64,000 nt of DNA, from assembly GCA_014529385.2 (NCBI GenBank), contig CM043958.1, forward strand, positions 151,514,793 to 151,578,792, in the 5' to 3' direction. The stretch is from Adiantum capillus-veneris. Taxonomy: Eukaryota; Streptophyta; Polypodiopsida; Polypodiales; Pteridaceae. Below, one piece after another: positions 44,861 to 55,622 of the stretch (its first letter is position 1; every line of letters begins with the position of its first letter). The translations under genes were made by a program, and so were the position numbers. Below the pieces are notes generated by a model, which searched no databases, had not been told where the DNA came from, and was given only the letters and a program-made list of their open reading frames with translations.

Positions 44861-45254
44861 TGTAACAGACTTGGACACTCCAAGTCAAGAATCAATCGCG
44901 ACAACACCAAATAACCACTTCAAAACAATTCACAGATCACAATAGATTTGCACTAGCTCGGCGGAGTTCCGTGCCTAGAGATATTGGCCCCAAAGACTGG
45001 TGCCCCTTTCGGTATTTCTTTTTATATTAATCAATCATCAAAGCACAAGAGAGCGGTTAGGGTTTCACTCTCAAACTCTGCGTCCAGATGCTCTGAGAAG
45101 TGAAGCCCTCACCACTTATTTAAAGATACAAGGGATGCCCAAAAGCAGAGCCCCCAAAGCTTTTAAAATAAAAAGCATCAGTTCTCTCTCTCTCTTAGAG
45201 AGTCTTTTCTCTTTTTTTATAAAAAAAAGCAAAATTCGCATCGCTCATCATTTT
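44861..45254 (-). repeat. Partial N2-type LTR (duplication copy)
   Basis: It begins TGTAACAGACTTGGACACTC as at 46142 and ends at the duplication breakpoint 45254, so it is the first ~394 bp of the N2 LTR copied by the tandem duplication. It follows GGCAA, the N2 target site. Confidence 0.9.
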
Positions 45255-46141
45255 CCAAATACACCTACAATCCGAAGGACGTCCTAATGCGGCCTTGTAT
45301 ACATCTCCGGGAGCGATTCTGATCTAATGATAGCCACTTTTCAGGTCGATTTTGCTAAAGCATGTAGAACCTTGTAACTTGTCCCGTATATCATCGATCC
45401 TAGGTATTGGAAACTTGTTCTTGATGGTGATTTTGTTGAGAGCTCTATAGTCAATGCTCATGTAACAAACTTGGGCACCCCAAGTCGGGAATCCGCGATA
45501 CATCATAGAAGCTTTGAGGATATGGTCAATCAGTACGCCACAGATCCAGATTTTGCATGTATTCGGTCGAATACAGAATGGGGAGGTAGTAGCCGGATAT
45601 TCCATTCTGGATGGCTACTTGATGAAGAAAACGATGTTGTGCGTTACACAGCCATTGAGGGAAAAGGTTCTAACCAAATGCCACTGTCCACCTTTTACAG
45701 GTCACATCGGCATTGATACCACCTTGAAAGGTGTGGAGAAATACTTCTTTTGGCCGAGACTTAAGAAGGATTTGGACGATTTTCTACGTAGTTGCTTCGT
45801 ATGCCAGAAGGTCAAGTTTGACAGGCATAAAGCATAGGGATTGTTACAGCCTTTACCCATTCCCACCCACCCCTGGGAAAGTATTGCAATGGATTTCATT
45901 TTTGATCTCCCGAAGACAGAGTGGGCACGATGGTATCTGGACTGTCATTGACAAGCAAGCTCATTTCAATGATTCATTCCAGTGAAGAAAAGAGTCAAGC
46001 CGGATCACTTAGCGAGACTGTTCATTGCCCAGATATTGAGATTACATGGCATGTTTGAGACAATAGTCTCTGACAGAGATCGAGAACATTGGCACACGGT
46101 TGCAGTTCTCGTCATCTTTCCACTCGCAGACAGATGGACAA

Positions 46142-46661
46142 TGTAACAGACTTGGACACTCCAAGTCAAGAATCAATCGTGACAGCACCAAATAACCACT
46201 TCAAAACAATTCACAGATCACAATAGATTTGCACTGGCCCGACGGAGTTCCGTGCCTAGAGATGTTGGTCCCAAAGACTGGCGCCCCTTCCGGTATTTCT
46301 TTTTATATTAATCAATCATCAAAGTACAAGAGAGCTGTTAGGGTTTCACTCTCAAACTCTGCGTCCAGATGCTCTGAGAAGTGAAGCCCTCACCACTTAT
46401 TTAAAGATACAAGGGATGCCTAAAAGCAGAGCCCCAAAAGCTTTTAAAATAAAAAGCATCAGTTTTCTCACTCTCTTAGAGAGTCAAAATTCGCGTCGCT
46501 CATCATTTTCCAAAAAGAATTAAAAATAAAATAATTTTTTTTTCAGCCTCCGCGATTTCCGAAAATTAGGATTTTTGGCAGAAATTAGGGTTTGCAAGAA
46601 TTTTAGGGTTTCTGGCAGAAATTAGGGTTTCTGTTGTTTGCCACGTCATCACTTTGTGACA
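46142..46661 (-). repeat. N2 3' LTR (520 bp)
   Basis: TGTAACAGACTTGG… to …ACTTTGTGACA on +. It carries three TTAGGGTTT sites (reverse telo-boxes) at 46585, 46603 and 46622 and a decayed fourth near 46566. Confidence 0.93.
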
Positions 46662-47256
46662 TACCCCCCTCTTGAAAGCATTGTAATCGACCGCGATTAC
46701 GCCTGCAAAACCAACAAAAGCCATAAACCGTCTTAGCAGACACTGACTGTTAGTACCTACGTACTAGGAACACACATCTAGCACATGTACAAAATTGACA
46801 GTCACATCACAGGACAGCACCAGACATCACAGGACATCACATGACATTCAACATTCATTCGGATCTTAGGCCATGATTTATCGGCAATGTAGCTAGCAAT
46901 CACATCTAGGTCCAATCGGGACCTCATCGATGTCCGATTTACTAACCGCTATTGCAACCATGTCTATTCGAGATCAATCAGACCAAAATGTTGCAGTCAT
47001 TTCAGCTATCAGTTCCTGCACTCACAAGAAGTCAAGAACAAATCAGTATCATTATCAGGAATTCCATTTCATAAAGTCATCCAGTAGAATACTGTCAGCT
47101 CTCAGTATCCCTGAAGCTCAAAGAGACATCAGTGACTTTAGTATCAAAATCAAGGCATCTGTTGACAAAGGAGTGGAGTGACTCCCCTCTTGTGCATCCC
47201 ACTGCAGCAGATCTCCGGCCAAGCTGAATTTTGGGTTTCGTTTGGAGTAGACTATG
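46662..47256 (-). other. N2 PPT and 3' untranslated region
   Basis: The PPT is CAAGAGGGGGGTA on the minus strand at 46662-46674. Further in lies a hairpin (GTAATCG…CGATTAC arms) at about 46684-46701, a TAGTACgtagGTACTA-type palindrome near 46752-46770 and a run of GATGTCCTGTGA-like repeats. No coding sequence. Confidence 0.75.
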
Positions 47257-47660
47257 CTAAACCAAAACATCGAGGTAAAGTTTCAATTTCCGAGGAGTAT
47301 CTGCTAGGTCCTCCTCCTCCATCCACTTCTCATCAAATGCAGGAAAGTTCTTGAACTTAACCAAGAACCGCCTTCGTATCATTATGTGCCAAAATCTGTT
47401 CAAGAACAAGGATCTCCTCGTTTTCTTCCACTTCGGGTTGCTCATCAGGCTCCCCATCATCAGGCACATCACCCTTAACAAGGTTCAAGAGACTCACATG
47501 CAATGCATTATGAATCCTCTAAGTATTTGGCAGTTTCAATCGGAAGGAGACATCATTTATCTTGTCAGTGATCTGGAAAGGTCCGTAATATCACATACTA
47601 AGCTTTGGAAAAAGCCTCTCCTTTCCCTTTTTTCTTTCTTAGGCGTGCCTTCTCAAAAGT
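47257..47660 (-). pseudogene. N2 integrase tail and chromodomain
   Basis: The minus strand gives the GPFQITDKIN-like region, RIHNALHVSLLN and a frameshift, then ENEEILV, RRRFLVKFKNFPAFDEKWME and EEDLADTPRKLKLYLDVLV, a chromodomain of about 50 residues. Chromodomains target insertions to histone-modified chromatin. A small deletion removes the residues between AHND and RRRF. Confidence 0.88.
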
Positions 47661-48348
47661 AAGAGCACCCAATCCTCCTTCAATTTCAAGTCGCGACGAT
47701 GGCGATCTGCTGCCTTTTTCTGTCGTTCTTGAGACTCCTGCAAAGTCTCGCGAACCTTGGCAATAGCCATATCCAAATCTCGCGAATATTCATCCGCTTC
47801 AAATATCTAATCTTTCGTGCTCAGGAAGGATGGAACCTTCGCAACACTTTCAACAATCTCACATGGCGTCTTCCCCGTCGAAGAGTGTATCGTGTTATTG
47901 TAGGTAAATTCCACCAAAGGTAAGTTCTTTTCCCACATTGAATTGGCAATCTTAAATTGCTCGTCAGTCTGCAAGTGGAACGATGACGAGAACTGTAACT
48001 GCGTGCTAATGTTCTCCCAAATTGCCTTCCAAAACAAACTCATAAATCTGGGGTCTCTGTCGGAGACAATGGTCTTAGACGTGCCATGTAATCGGAAAAT
48101 CATCGTGATCATTCTGTGTTCTCGGGAGATCAAAAAAGAAATCCATTTCAATACTTTCCCAGGGGCGGGTGGGTATGGGTAAAGGGTGTAACAATCCCTG
48201 TGTCTTATGCTTGTCAAACTTGACCTTCTGGCATACTGCGCACAACTCTTCCACGTCCTTTTTGAGTCACGGCAAAAAGAAGTATCTCTCTACCCCTTTC
48301 ATGGTGGTAGCAATGCCGCGGTGACCCGTAAAAGGTGGACAGTGGCAT
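47661..48348 (-). pseudogene. N2 integrase core with internal deletion
   Basis: From the zinc-finger CxxC region (…KKDVEELCAVCQ-like) the frame passes SIRHRDCYTLYPYPPAPGKV (shifted), the first-Asp block, then jumps from the DLPR-ENTE-like segment directly to FRLHGTSKTIVSDRDPRFM. About 120 bp found in N1 between these points are missing. QTDEQFKIANS and VEFTYNNTIHSSTGKTP follow, with another 55-bp loss between. The integrase cannot be active. Confidence 0.85.
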
Positions 48349-49860
48349 TCAGTTCATAACCTTTTTCCTCAACGGCTGTGTAACGCACAACATAGTCTTT
48401 TTCATCATGTAGCCTTCCCGAGGGGAATATCCAGCTATTGTCTCCCCATCCCGTATCCGTGTGAAAATATCTGCAAAATTTGTATCTGTGGCATACTGAT
48501 CGACCATATCCTCGAAGCTCCTATGATGTATCGCAGAAATAGCCAGAACCAACGGTTTTCGAGACAAAGCATCTGCCACCACATTCTTCTGTCCCTGCAC
48601 ATGGACAATCTGGAAGTGGAATTGTGACAAGATGTTCGCCCACCGCATCTGCTTTTCCGAAAGCTGCTTCTGTGACAAGAAGTAGCGCAAACTCTGATGG
48701 TCTGTAAAGACAGTAAAATCTGCTCCGAGTAGGTAATGCCGCCATTGAGTAAGACCGTGGATAACCGCCAAAAGCTCTTTCCCATAGATCTGTGCTGTCA
48801 TCTCCGGCCTAGAGAACAAACGGCTCTCGTAAGCTATGACATGGCCTTCTTGCATCAAGACCGTACCTAGACTACGACCACAAGCATCACAAAATACTTC
48901 AAATGACTTCTGCAAGTCCAGCAAAGTCAAATCTGGTCCTGTAGTGAATTTCTCTTTCAATGTCTGAAAGGCAGTCACCTCTATGGGTCCCCACGAAAAA
49001 GGTACTCTTTTATGTGTCAAGGTATGCAAAGGGGAAGCAACCTCTGCAAACTTTCGTATGAACCGCCTGTAGTACGAACACAGTCCCAAGAAGCTTCTAA
49101 CTTCATGGACATTCCTCAAATCGGGCCAATCACGGATAGTCTCTATCTTGGCCGGGTTCATTTGCACTCCTGCTATTGACACAATGTGTCCCAAAAAATG
49201 TATCTCTGGTAGGAAAAATTCACTTTTCGTAGCATTAATCACTAATGTGTGATCTCGTAATGCCTGAAAGACTTGAAGCAGATGATCTCTGTGTTCTGCC
49301 TCATTCTTGAAGAAAACAATGATGTCGTCAAAGAAAGTGCCAACAAATAGCCTGTACTCTCGAAAAATCCCATCCATCATCCGGTTAAATGTCGCAGGAG
49401 CATTGGTTAAGCCAAAAGGCATCACCAAAAACTCAAATAACCCAAAAGTCGTCCGAAAAGCTGTCTTGTAGACATCTCCTGGCGCTATCCTGATCTGATG
49501 ATATCCACTCTTCAAGTCAATCCTGCTAAAGCACGAGGATCCCTGTAACTTGTCGAGTATATCATCGATCCTAGGAATCGGAAATCTGTTCTTGATGGTG
49601 ATTTCGTTGAGAGTGCTATAATCGATGCACATTCTCCAAGATCCGTCTTTCTTCAAAAACCAACAACACTGGAGAGCAATACGGTGAAGTACTAGGCGGG
49701 ACAAGACCCTTTTCCAAGAGGTCTTTCACTGAGTTCATAATCTTTTCATTCTGTACTTGGCTCACACGGTAAGGTGGCCGATTCGGTGGCGTGCTTCCAG
49801 GTATCAGATCAATGGTCTGATCTTCAGGCCCTCTGAAGAGCAATTGGCATGAGTGTGGAG
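48349..49860 (-). CDS. N2 reverse transcriptase and RNase H
   Basis: A 451-residue open stretch (49704-48349) plus a frameshifted start (49843-49616: PPNRPPYRVSQVQNEKIMNS, LEKGLVPPSTSPYCSPVLLV). It has [60 protein letters not shown] and catalytic FFDDIIVFF. RNase H has FEVFCDACGRSLGTVLMQEG, YGKELLAVIHGLTQWRHYLL and VVADALSRKP. The domains appear chemically complete (both Asp of the FxDD motif present). The frame ends near the integrase linker (KKTMLCVTQPLRKKV). Coding capacity is retained here although the rest of the element is broken. Confidence 0.92.
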
Positions 49861-49899
49861 AAAAATCTTGGCGTTCTTTTGATCAGGTCAAAACATATT

Positions 49900-50347
49900 C
49901 AACCTTTATCCAGCGTTCAGTTCTCTCCCAAAAGAATGAGTAAGAAACTGAAGTTCATCAAGTACAATCTCTAAGCCCTTCATTTATCAAAGTCGCTTTC
50001 TCGGCCCGGTAGTCAACCACGGCGTAGTTCTTGTGGTACCAAGGGATCCTGAGTAGAATGTCACTCGCGTGCCCTGAACACCCCTGTCATTGCAAACGAA
50101 GTTTGCCAATGCTCGGTGTAATGGCAACATCCCATCCGGGTGCCAGTCGAACTACCTTTGCCTGTGGTGTCAGTCTGTCGGGCGTAGTTCCAAATCGAGC
50201 CGCCAATTCCAAGTGAAAAGAAGTTGGCCTTGGCTCCTTCAAAAGAGCTTCCTGATCCTTCCCTTTGCCCCAGAAGCGGCAAAGTTTGTACTTTCATTCA
50301 TTAGATTCGGTGCAGGTCTCACGCCATGCGGTACCAGTTTTGCTTTT
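49900..50347 (-). pseudogene. N2 protease region
   Basis: The minus strand reads an EGAKANFFS-like active-site block, a frame change, then LELAARFGTTPDRL, VVRLAPGWDVAITPSIGK and HASDILLRIPWYHKNYAVVD. The last (LxG/RIPWY) corresponds to the gypsy protease C-terminal block. The expected D-[ST]-G-A reads E-G-A, as it does in N3. Stops separate it from RT. Confidence 0.7.
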
Positions 50348-51140
50348 CTATCTGCCTTTTCTGCCACGTTCCTCAACTGCTCTTGAACTCTCAGACCTGT
50401 CATCGTCTTTATCATTGTGTTCTTTCTGTGCCTTATTAGGGCACTTCGCGGAGATATGTCCGTGTTCCCCGCATCCAAAGCACTTCCCCTCTCTGATGAA
50501 GCGAGTTCTCTCCTCAAGAGTAAGCTTGGGCCATGCATCCTTTTTCTCTGGGTTGCTCTTTTTCTTTCTACTTTCATTCCCAGAAGTCTGTTTGGCTCGT
50601 TGTGTCATGGCCTCATCTGTGGGGTAGGTCAGACTGCTAGAGTGAATGGCAAAGCCCCGCTTTGCATGACTCATCAACTCCTAAATAGAAGCTGACTTCT
50701 ATTCCAAGCAGTGATCTCGGATCTCTGTAGGTAGACCCAAGGTAAACCGCTCAATCTGTTCTCTGAACGAGATCTTCTTGAATGAAGAGGTGGGTAGAAA
50801 AGAGTTCTAGAATCTTTCACAATAAGCATTGATTGTGTCTTTCTTGGTCATCTGAAGATGGTTCCAAGCAGCTCGTATATCTCGTTCATATTCTTGCGTC
50901 AACCAAGAAGAAATAAAAAGCTTTTCAAATTTCAGCCATTTAACTGGCGCACTCTTGTTTAAAAGAAGCGTGGACCACCAAGTACGAGCATTCCCCTTAA
51001 AGTAAGAGGCAACTCTCCGAATCTTGGAGTGCTCTGAATAGCGTCCTCCCGCGAAAGCGATGTCAAACTGCTGTATAAAAGACAAAGCCTTCGAAGGATC
51101 TGAGTATCCTGAAAAGTATCAAACTTGATCGAGTGGCCAC
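50348..51140 (-). pseudogene. N2 Gag, C-terminal half (split by N3)
   Basis: The minus strand resumes at 51140 with GHSIKFDTF, then SFIQQFDIAFAGGRYSEHSK, GNARTWWSTLLL, FISSWLTQEYERDIRAAWNH and SYxDRF-like ends. The nucleocapsid KCFGCGEHGHISAKCP (intact CCHC) follows. The other half continues at 57663. One frameshift near 51.1 kb and a stop near 50.8 kb break it. Confidence 0.88.
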
Positions 51141-51702
51141 TTGTCACAAAGTGATTACGTGGCGGACAACAGAAACCCTAATTTCTGCCAAAAACCCTAA
51201 AATTCCTGCAAACCCTAATTTTTGCCTGAAACCCTAATTTCCGGAAATCGTGGAGGCGGATTATTAAATTTTTTTTTTTGAAAATGATGAGCGACACAAA
51301 TTTCGCTTTTTCTCTACTTAAATGAGAAAGAGAGAGAGAATGCTTTTGCTTTTATGTTTTGACTCTCTGTGAGAGAGAGAGAGCAATTGCTTTTGATTTG
51401 AAGCTTTTGGGGCTCTGCTTTTGGGCATCCCTTGTAACCTTTAAATTAGTGGTGAGGGCCTCACTGCTCAGGGCATCTGGACGCAGAGTTTGAGAGTGAA
51501 ACCCTACCGCTCTCTTGTACTTTGATGATTGATTAATACAAAAAGAAATACCGAAAGGGGCGTCAGTCTTTGGGGCCAATATCTCTAGGCACGGAACTCC
51601 GCCGGGCCAGTGCAAATCTATTGTGATCTGTGAATTGTTTTGAAGTGGTTATTTGGTGCTGTCGCGGTTGATTCTTGACTTGGAGTGTCCAAGTCTGTTA
51701 CA
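51141..51702 (+). repeat. N3 5' LTR (562 bp)
   Basis: TGTCACAAAG…CTGTTACA. Four telo-boxes AAACCCTAA start at 51172, 51191, 51209 and 51228. A TATA-like TTTAAATTAG is near 51440, AATACAAAAAG (possible poly(A) region) near 51535, and the terminal hairpin GACTTGGA-GTG-TCCAAGTC at 51678-51696. Confidence 0.95.
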
Positions 51703-51703
51703 G

Positions 51704-51715
51704 TGGTATCAGAGC
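51704..51715 (+). promoter_or_regulatory. N3 primer-binding site (initiator-Met tRNA)
   Basis: TGGTATCAGAGC, the exact plant consensus, one base after the LTR end. Confidence 0.95.
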
Positions 51716-51773
51716 ACGGCCGATTTCTCTTCTACGGGAAATCCGATCCCCGAATTTTTTTTCCGCGGCACCT

Positions 51774-53337
51774 ATGGCTTCAGGCAATGATCAGTCGACT
51801 CCCTCTGCATCTGGAGATGCGGGCTGGGATCACAACGAAGATTCAGGCAGAGAGTATGGCCCGCCTTGGCCTACTTAGGCGGAGCGGCGAGAGATAGAGC
51901 GTCGCCAGTTGATTAGCGATGCAACAAAGATGATGCTCAATTTTGCCAAGGACTCGAAGATGGCAAAATATATGAACCAGACCTCTTTGGAAGAGGTACA
52001 GACGGAGTGGCAGAGAACCACAACACCACTCCCGAAACCCGCTCTCAAGAAACCTTCTGCCTCCAAGAAATATACGGAGAAGGAACTGGAGAACGTGGTT
52101 GATGCACGGATTGCTCAGCTTTTTGACACGCAAAAGAAAGCCAAAAAGCACGGCAAAAAGCAGAAGAAAGGCACCGACTTCCCGGGATATTTGGGTCGTC
52201 GGTCGACATTTGACAAGGCAAAGAAATTGAAGAAGCGCGTCAAGTTTGAAGACCTACCCAGTTCTTCTTCTTCTTCTTCTGACAGTTCTTCTAGCTCCTC
52301 GGATTCGAGCGAAGAAGACAGAAAAGGTAAAAAGCGAAGCAAGAAGCAACGCTTTGGAAAGGGCAAGAGAAAGGCAAAGAAGGCTAAATCTCGCCCAGAG
52401 ACTGACAGTTCTACTGAGGACTTGTCTACAGACAGCTCAGATTCCGATGACGGAAAGTTTTATGCGAACAAGAAGAATTTTTACAAAGCCAACCAGTATG
52501 ACTTTCTCGAAGATAAAAGCAAGAAAGTCCGAGAGTTTAAGGAAGGTGGCCACTCGATCAAGTTTGATACTTTTTCAGGATACTCGGATGCTTCGAAGGC
52601 TGTGTCTTTTTTCAGCAGTTTGACATCGCTTTCGCGGGAGGACGCTATTCAGAGCACTCCAAGATTCGGAGAGCTGCCTCTTACTCTAAGGGGAATGCTC
52701 GTACTTGGTGGTCCACTCTTCTATTAAGCAAGACTGTGCCAGTTACATGGCTGAAATTCAAGAGGCTTTTTATTTCTTCTTGGTTGACTTAAGAGTTTGA
52801 GCGAGATATACGAGCTGCTTGGAACCATCTCCGGATGACCAAGAGCGATACAATGAATTCTTATTGTGAAAGATTCTGGAGCTCTTTTCTACCCGCCTCT
52901 TCATTCAAGATCTCGTTCAGAGAACAGATTGAGCGGTTTACCTTGGGTCTACCTACAGAGATCCGAGATCACTGCTTGGAACAGAAGTCAGCTTCTATTC
53001 AGGAGTTGATGAGTCATGCGAAGCGGGGCTTTGCCATTCACTCTGGCAGTCTGACCTACCCCACAGATGAGGCCATGACACAACGAGCCGAACAGACTTC
53101 TGGGAATGAAAGTAGAATGAAAAAGAGCAACCCAGAGAAAAAAAAGGATGCACGACCCAAGCTTACTCCTGAGGAGAGAGCTCGCTTCATCAGAGAGGGG
53201 AAGTGCTTTGGATGCGGGGAACATGGACATATTTCCGCAAAGTGCCCTGATAAGGCACAGAAAGAACAGAATGATAAAGACGACGACAGATCTGAGAGTT
53301 CGAGAGCAGCTGAGGAATGTGGCAGAAAAGGCAGATA
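51774..53337 (+). pseudogene. N3 Gag
   Basis: ATG 51774 opens MASGNDQSTPSASGDAGW. Codon 35 is TAG (PPWPT-stop-AERRE), explained by CAG to TAG. The next 270 residues have a basic/serine region (SSSSSSSDSSSSSSDSSEED, KKRSKKQRFGKGKRKAKKAK) and reach the capsid start IKFDTFSGYSDASKAVSF, where a frameshift near 52610 breaks it. The capsid continues in other frames (RTWWSTLLL, FISSWLT-stop-EFERDIRAAW), then SYCERFWSS, FTLGLPTEIRDHC and nucleocapsid KCFGCGEHGHISAKCP (CCHC intact, about 53204-53248). Gag builds the particle and binds RNA. The RS-like stretch is shared with the 1.6-kb-LTR family. Confidence 0.92.
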
Positions 53338-53339
53338 GA

Positions 53340-54017
53340 AAAGCAGAACTGGTACCACATGGCGTGGGACCTGCACCGAATCTAATGAATGAAAGTACAA
53401 ACTTTGCCGCTTTCGGGGCAAAGTGAAGGATCAGGAAGCTCTTTTGAAGGAGCCAAGGCCAACTTATTTTCACTTGGAATTGGCGGCTCGATTTGGAACT
53501 ACGCCCGACAGACTGACGCCATAGGCGGAGGTAGTTCGACTGGCACCCGGATGGGATGTTGCCATTACACCGAGCATTGGTAAACTTCGTTTGCAACGAC
53601 AGGGGTGTTCAGGGCACGCGAGTGACGTTCTACTCGGGATCCCTTGGTACCACAAGAACTACGCCGTGGTTGACTACCGGGCCGAGAAAGCGACTTTGAT
53701 AAATGAAGGGCTTAGAGATTGTACTTGATGAACTTCAGTTTTCTTACTCATTCTTTTGAGAGAACTGAACGATGGATAAAAGTTGAATATGTTTTGACCT
53801 GAAGAAAAGAACGCCAAGATTTTTTTCTCCACGCTCATGTCGATTGCTTTTGAGAGGGCCTGAAGATCATACCATTGATCTGATATCTGGAAGCACGCCA
53901 CCGAATCGGACACCTTATCATGTGAGCCGAGTACAGAATGAAAAGATTATGAACTCAGTGAAAGACCTCTTGGAAAAGGGTCTTGTCTAGCCTAGTACTT
54001 CACCGTATTACTCTCCA
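53340..54017 (+). pseudogene. N3 protease and RT start
   Basis: SSFEGAKAN at about 53433 stands where D-[ST]-G-A is expected. The frame changes to LELAARFGTTPDRLTP, VVRLAPGWDVAITPSIGK and HASDVLLGIPWYHKNYAVVD. Further on, decayed linker sequence leads to PPNRTPYHVSRVQNEKIMNS-type RT start (53890-53960) and a TAG at 53987 before PSTSPYYSPVLLV. The same protease lesion is in N2. Confidence 0.75.
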
Positions 54018-55622
54018 GTGTTGTTGGTTTTGAAGAAAGACGGATCTTGGAGAATGTGCATCGATTATAGCACTCTCAACGAAATCACCATCAAGAACAG
54101 ATTTCCGATTCCTAGGATCGATGATATACTCGACAAGTTACAGGGATCCTCGTGCTTTAGCAGGATTGACTTGAAGAGTGGATATCATCAGATCAGGATA
54201 GCGCCAGGAGATGTCTACAAGACAGCTTTTCGGACGACTTTTGGGTTATTTGAGTTTTTGGTGATGCCTTTTGGCTTAACCAATGCTCCTGCGACATTTA
54301 ACCGGATGATGGATAGGATTTTTCGAGAGTACAGGCTATTTGTTGGCACTTTCTTTGACGACATCATTGTTTTCTTCAAGAATGAGGCAGAACACGGAGA
54401 TCATCTGCTTCAAGTCTTTCAGGCATTACGAGATCACACATTAGTGATTAATGCTACGAAAAGTGAATTTTTCCTACCAGAGATACATTTTTTGGGACAC
54501 ATTGTGTCAACAGCAGGAGTGCAAATGAACCCGACCAAGATAGAGACTATCCGTGATTGGCCCGATTTGAGGAATGTCCATGAAGTTAGAAGCTTCTTGG
54601 GACTGTGTTCGTACTACAGGCGGTTCATACGAAAGTTTGCAGAGGTTGCTTTCCCTTTGCATACCTTGACACAGAAAGGAGTACCTTTTTCGTGGGGACC
54701 CATAGAGGTGACTGCCTTTCAGACATTGAAAGAGAAATTCACTACAGGACCAGATTTGACTTTGCTGGACTTGCAGAAGTCATTTGAAGTATTTTGTGAT
54801 GCTTGTGGTCGTAGTCTGGGTACGGTCTTGATGCAAGAAGGCCATGTCATAGCTTACGAGAGCCGTTTGTTCTCTAGGCCGGAGATGACAGCACAGATCT
54901 ATGGGAAAGAGCTTTTGGCGGTTATCCACGGTCTTACTCAATGGCGGCATTACCTACTCGGAGCAGATTTTACTGTCTTTACAGACCATCAGAGTTTGCG
55001 CTACTTCTTGTCACAGAAGCAGCTTTCGGAAAAGCAGATGCGGTGGGCGAACATCTTGTCACAATTCCACTTCCAGATTGTCCATGTGCAGGGACAGAAG
55101 AATGTGGTGGCAGATGCTTTGTCTCAAAAACTGTTGGTTCTGGCTATTTCCGCGATACATCATAGGAGCTTCGAGGATATGGTCGATCAGTGTGCCACAG
55201 ATACAGATTTTGCAGATATTTTCACACGGATATGGGATGGGGAGACAGTAGCAGGATACTCCCTTCGGGAAGGCTACTTGATGAAGAAGACTATGTTGTG
55301 CGTAACACAGCCGTCGAGGGGAAAGGTTATGACTGATTGCCACTGTCCACCTTATACGGGCCAGCGCGGCATTGCTACCACCATGATAGGGGTAGAGAGA
55401 GATTTCTTTTGGCGGAGACTGAAGAAGGACGTGGAAGAGTTTGTGCGCAGTTGCTTGGTATGCCAAAAGGTCAAGTTTGACAGGCATAAGGCACAGGGAT
55501 TGTTACAGCCTTTACCCATACCCACCTGCCCCTGGGAAAATATTGAAATGGATTTCATTTTTTTTGATCTCCCGAGAATACAGAACGATCACGATGATTT
55601 TCCGATTACATGGCACGCTTGA
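54018..55622 (+). CDS. N3 RT, RNase H and integrase N-terminus
   Basis: A 534-residue open stretch. [22 protein letters not shown] (13-32), DLKSGYHQIRIAPGDVYKTA (51-70), MPFGLTNAPATFNRMMD (83-99), catalytic FFDDIIVFF (112-120), FLGLCSYYRRFIRKFAEVA. RNase H about 260-370: FEVFCDACGRSLGTVLMQEG, YGKELLAVIHGLTQWRHYLL, TDHQSLRYFLSQKQ, ADAL. Integrase: zinc finger (CHCPPYTGQRGIATT … FVRSCLVCQ; the usual His of HxGHRG is Gln) and WENIEMDFIF with the first Asp. It ends at a TGA after a deletion that joins DLPR-IQNDHDD to the FRLHGTLET segment out of frame. The start used here is simply where the frame opens; the true pol starts upstream. Confidence 0.93.
   Translation: MLLVLKKDGSWRMCIDYSTLNEITIKNRFPIPRIDDILDKLQGSSCFSRIDLKSGYHQIRIAPGDVYKTAFRTTFGLFEFLVMPFGLTNAPATFNRMMDRIFREYRLFVGTFFDDIIVFFKNEAEHGDHLLQVFQALRDHTLVINATKSEFFLPEIHFLGHIVSTAGVQMNPTKIETIRDWPDLRNVHEVRSFLGLCSYYRRFIRKFAEVAFPLHTLTQKGVPFSWGPIEVTAFQTLKEKFTTGPDLTLLDLQKSFEVFCDACGRSLGTVLMQEGHVIAYESRLFSRPEMTAQIYGKELLAVIHGLTQWRHYLLGADFTVFTDHQSLRYFLSQKQLSEKQMRWANILSQFHFQIVHVQGQKNVVADALSQKLLVLAISAIHHRSFEDMVDQCATDTDFADIFTRIWDGETVAGYSLREGYLMKKTMLCVTQPSRGKVMTDCHCPPYTGQRGIATTMIGVERDFFWRRLKKDVEEFVRSCLVCQKVKFDRHKAQGLLQPLPIPTCPWENIEMDFIFFDLPRIQNDHDDFPITWHA

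Larger units (their letters stand above)
43965..46535. repeat. 1.29-kb tandem duplication (units 43965-45254 and 45255-~46535)
   Basis: Both units begin CCAAATACACCT and contain RT(-), LTR relic, RNase H end/integrase(+), and the beginning of the N2 LTR(-). They differ by few substitutions and a 9-bp deletion (TTAGCAAG-type loss at about 45948). Breakpoints share CCAAAT. The second unit runs on into the full N2 element. Confidence 0.93.

Noticed and set aside
51704-51715. tRNA gene suggested by the tRNA-complementary sequence
   Set aside because: Only the 12-nt primer site is present at each LTR; no cloverleaf was seen.
52988-53596. 202-residue minus-strand frame over N3 gag
   Set aside because: Antisense shadow of gag with intact CCHC knuckle on the + strand; similar shadows lie over N2 at 50.1-50.7 kb.
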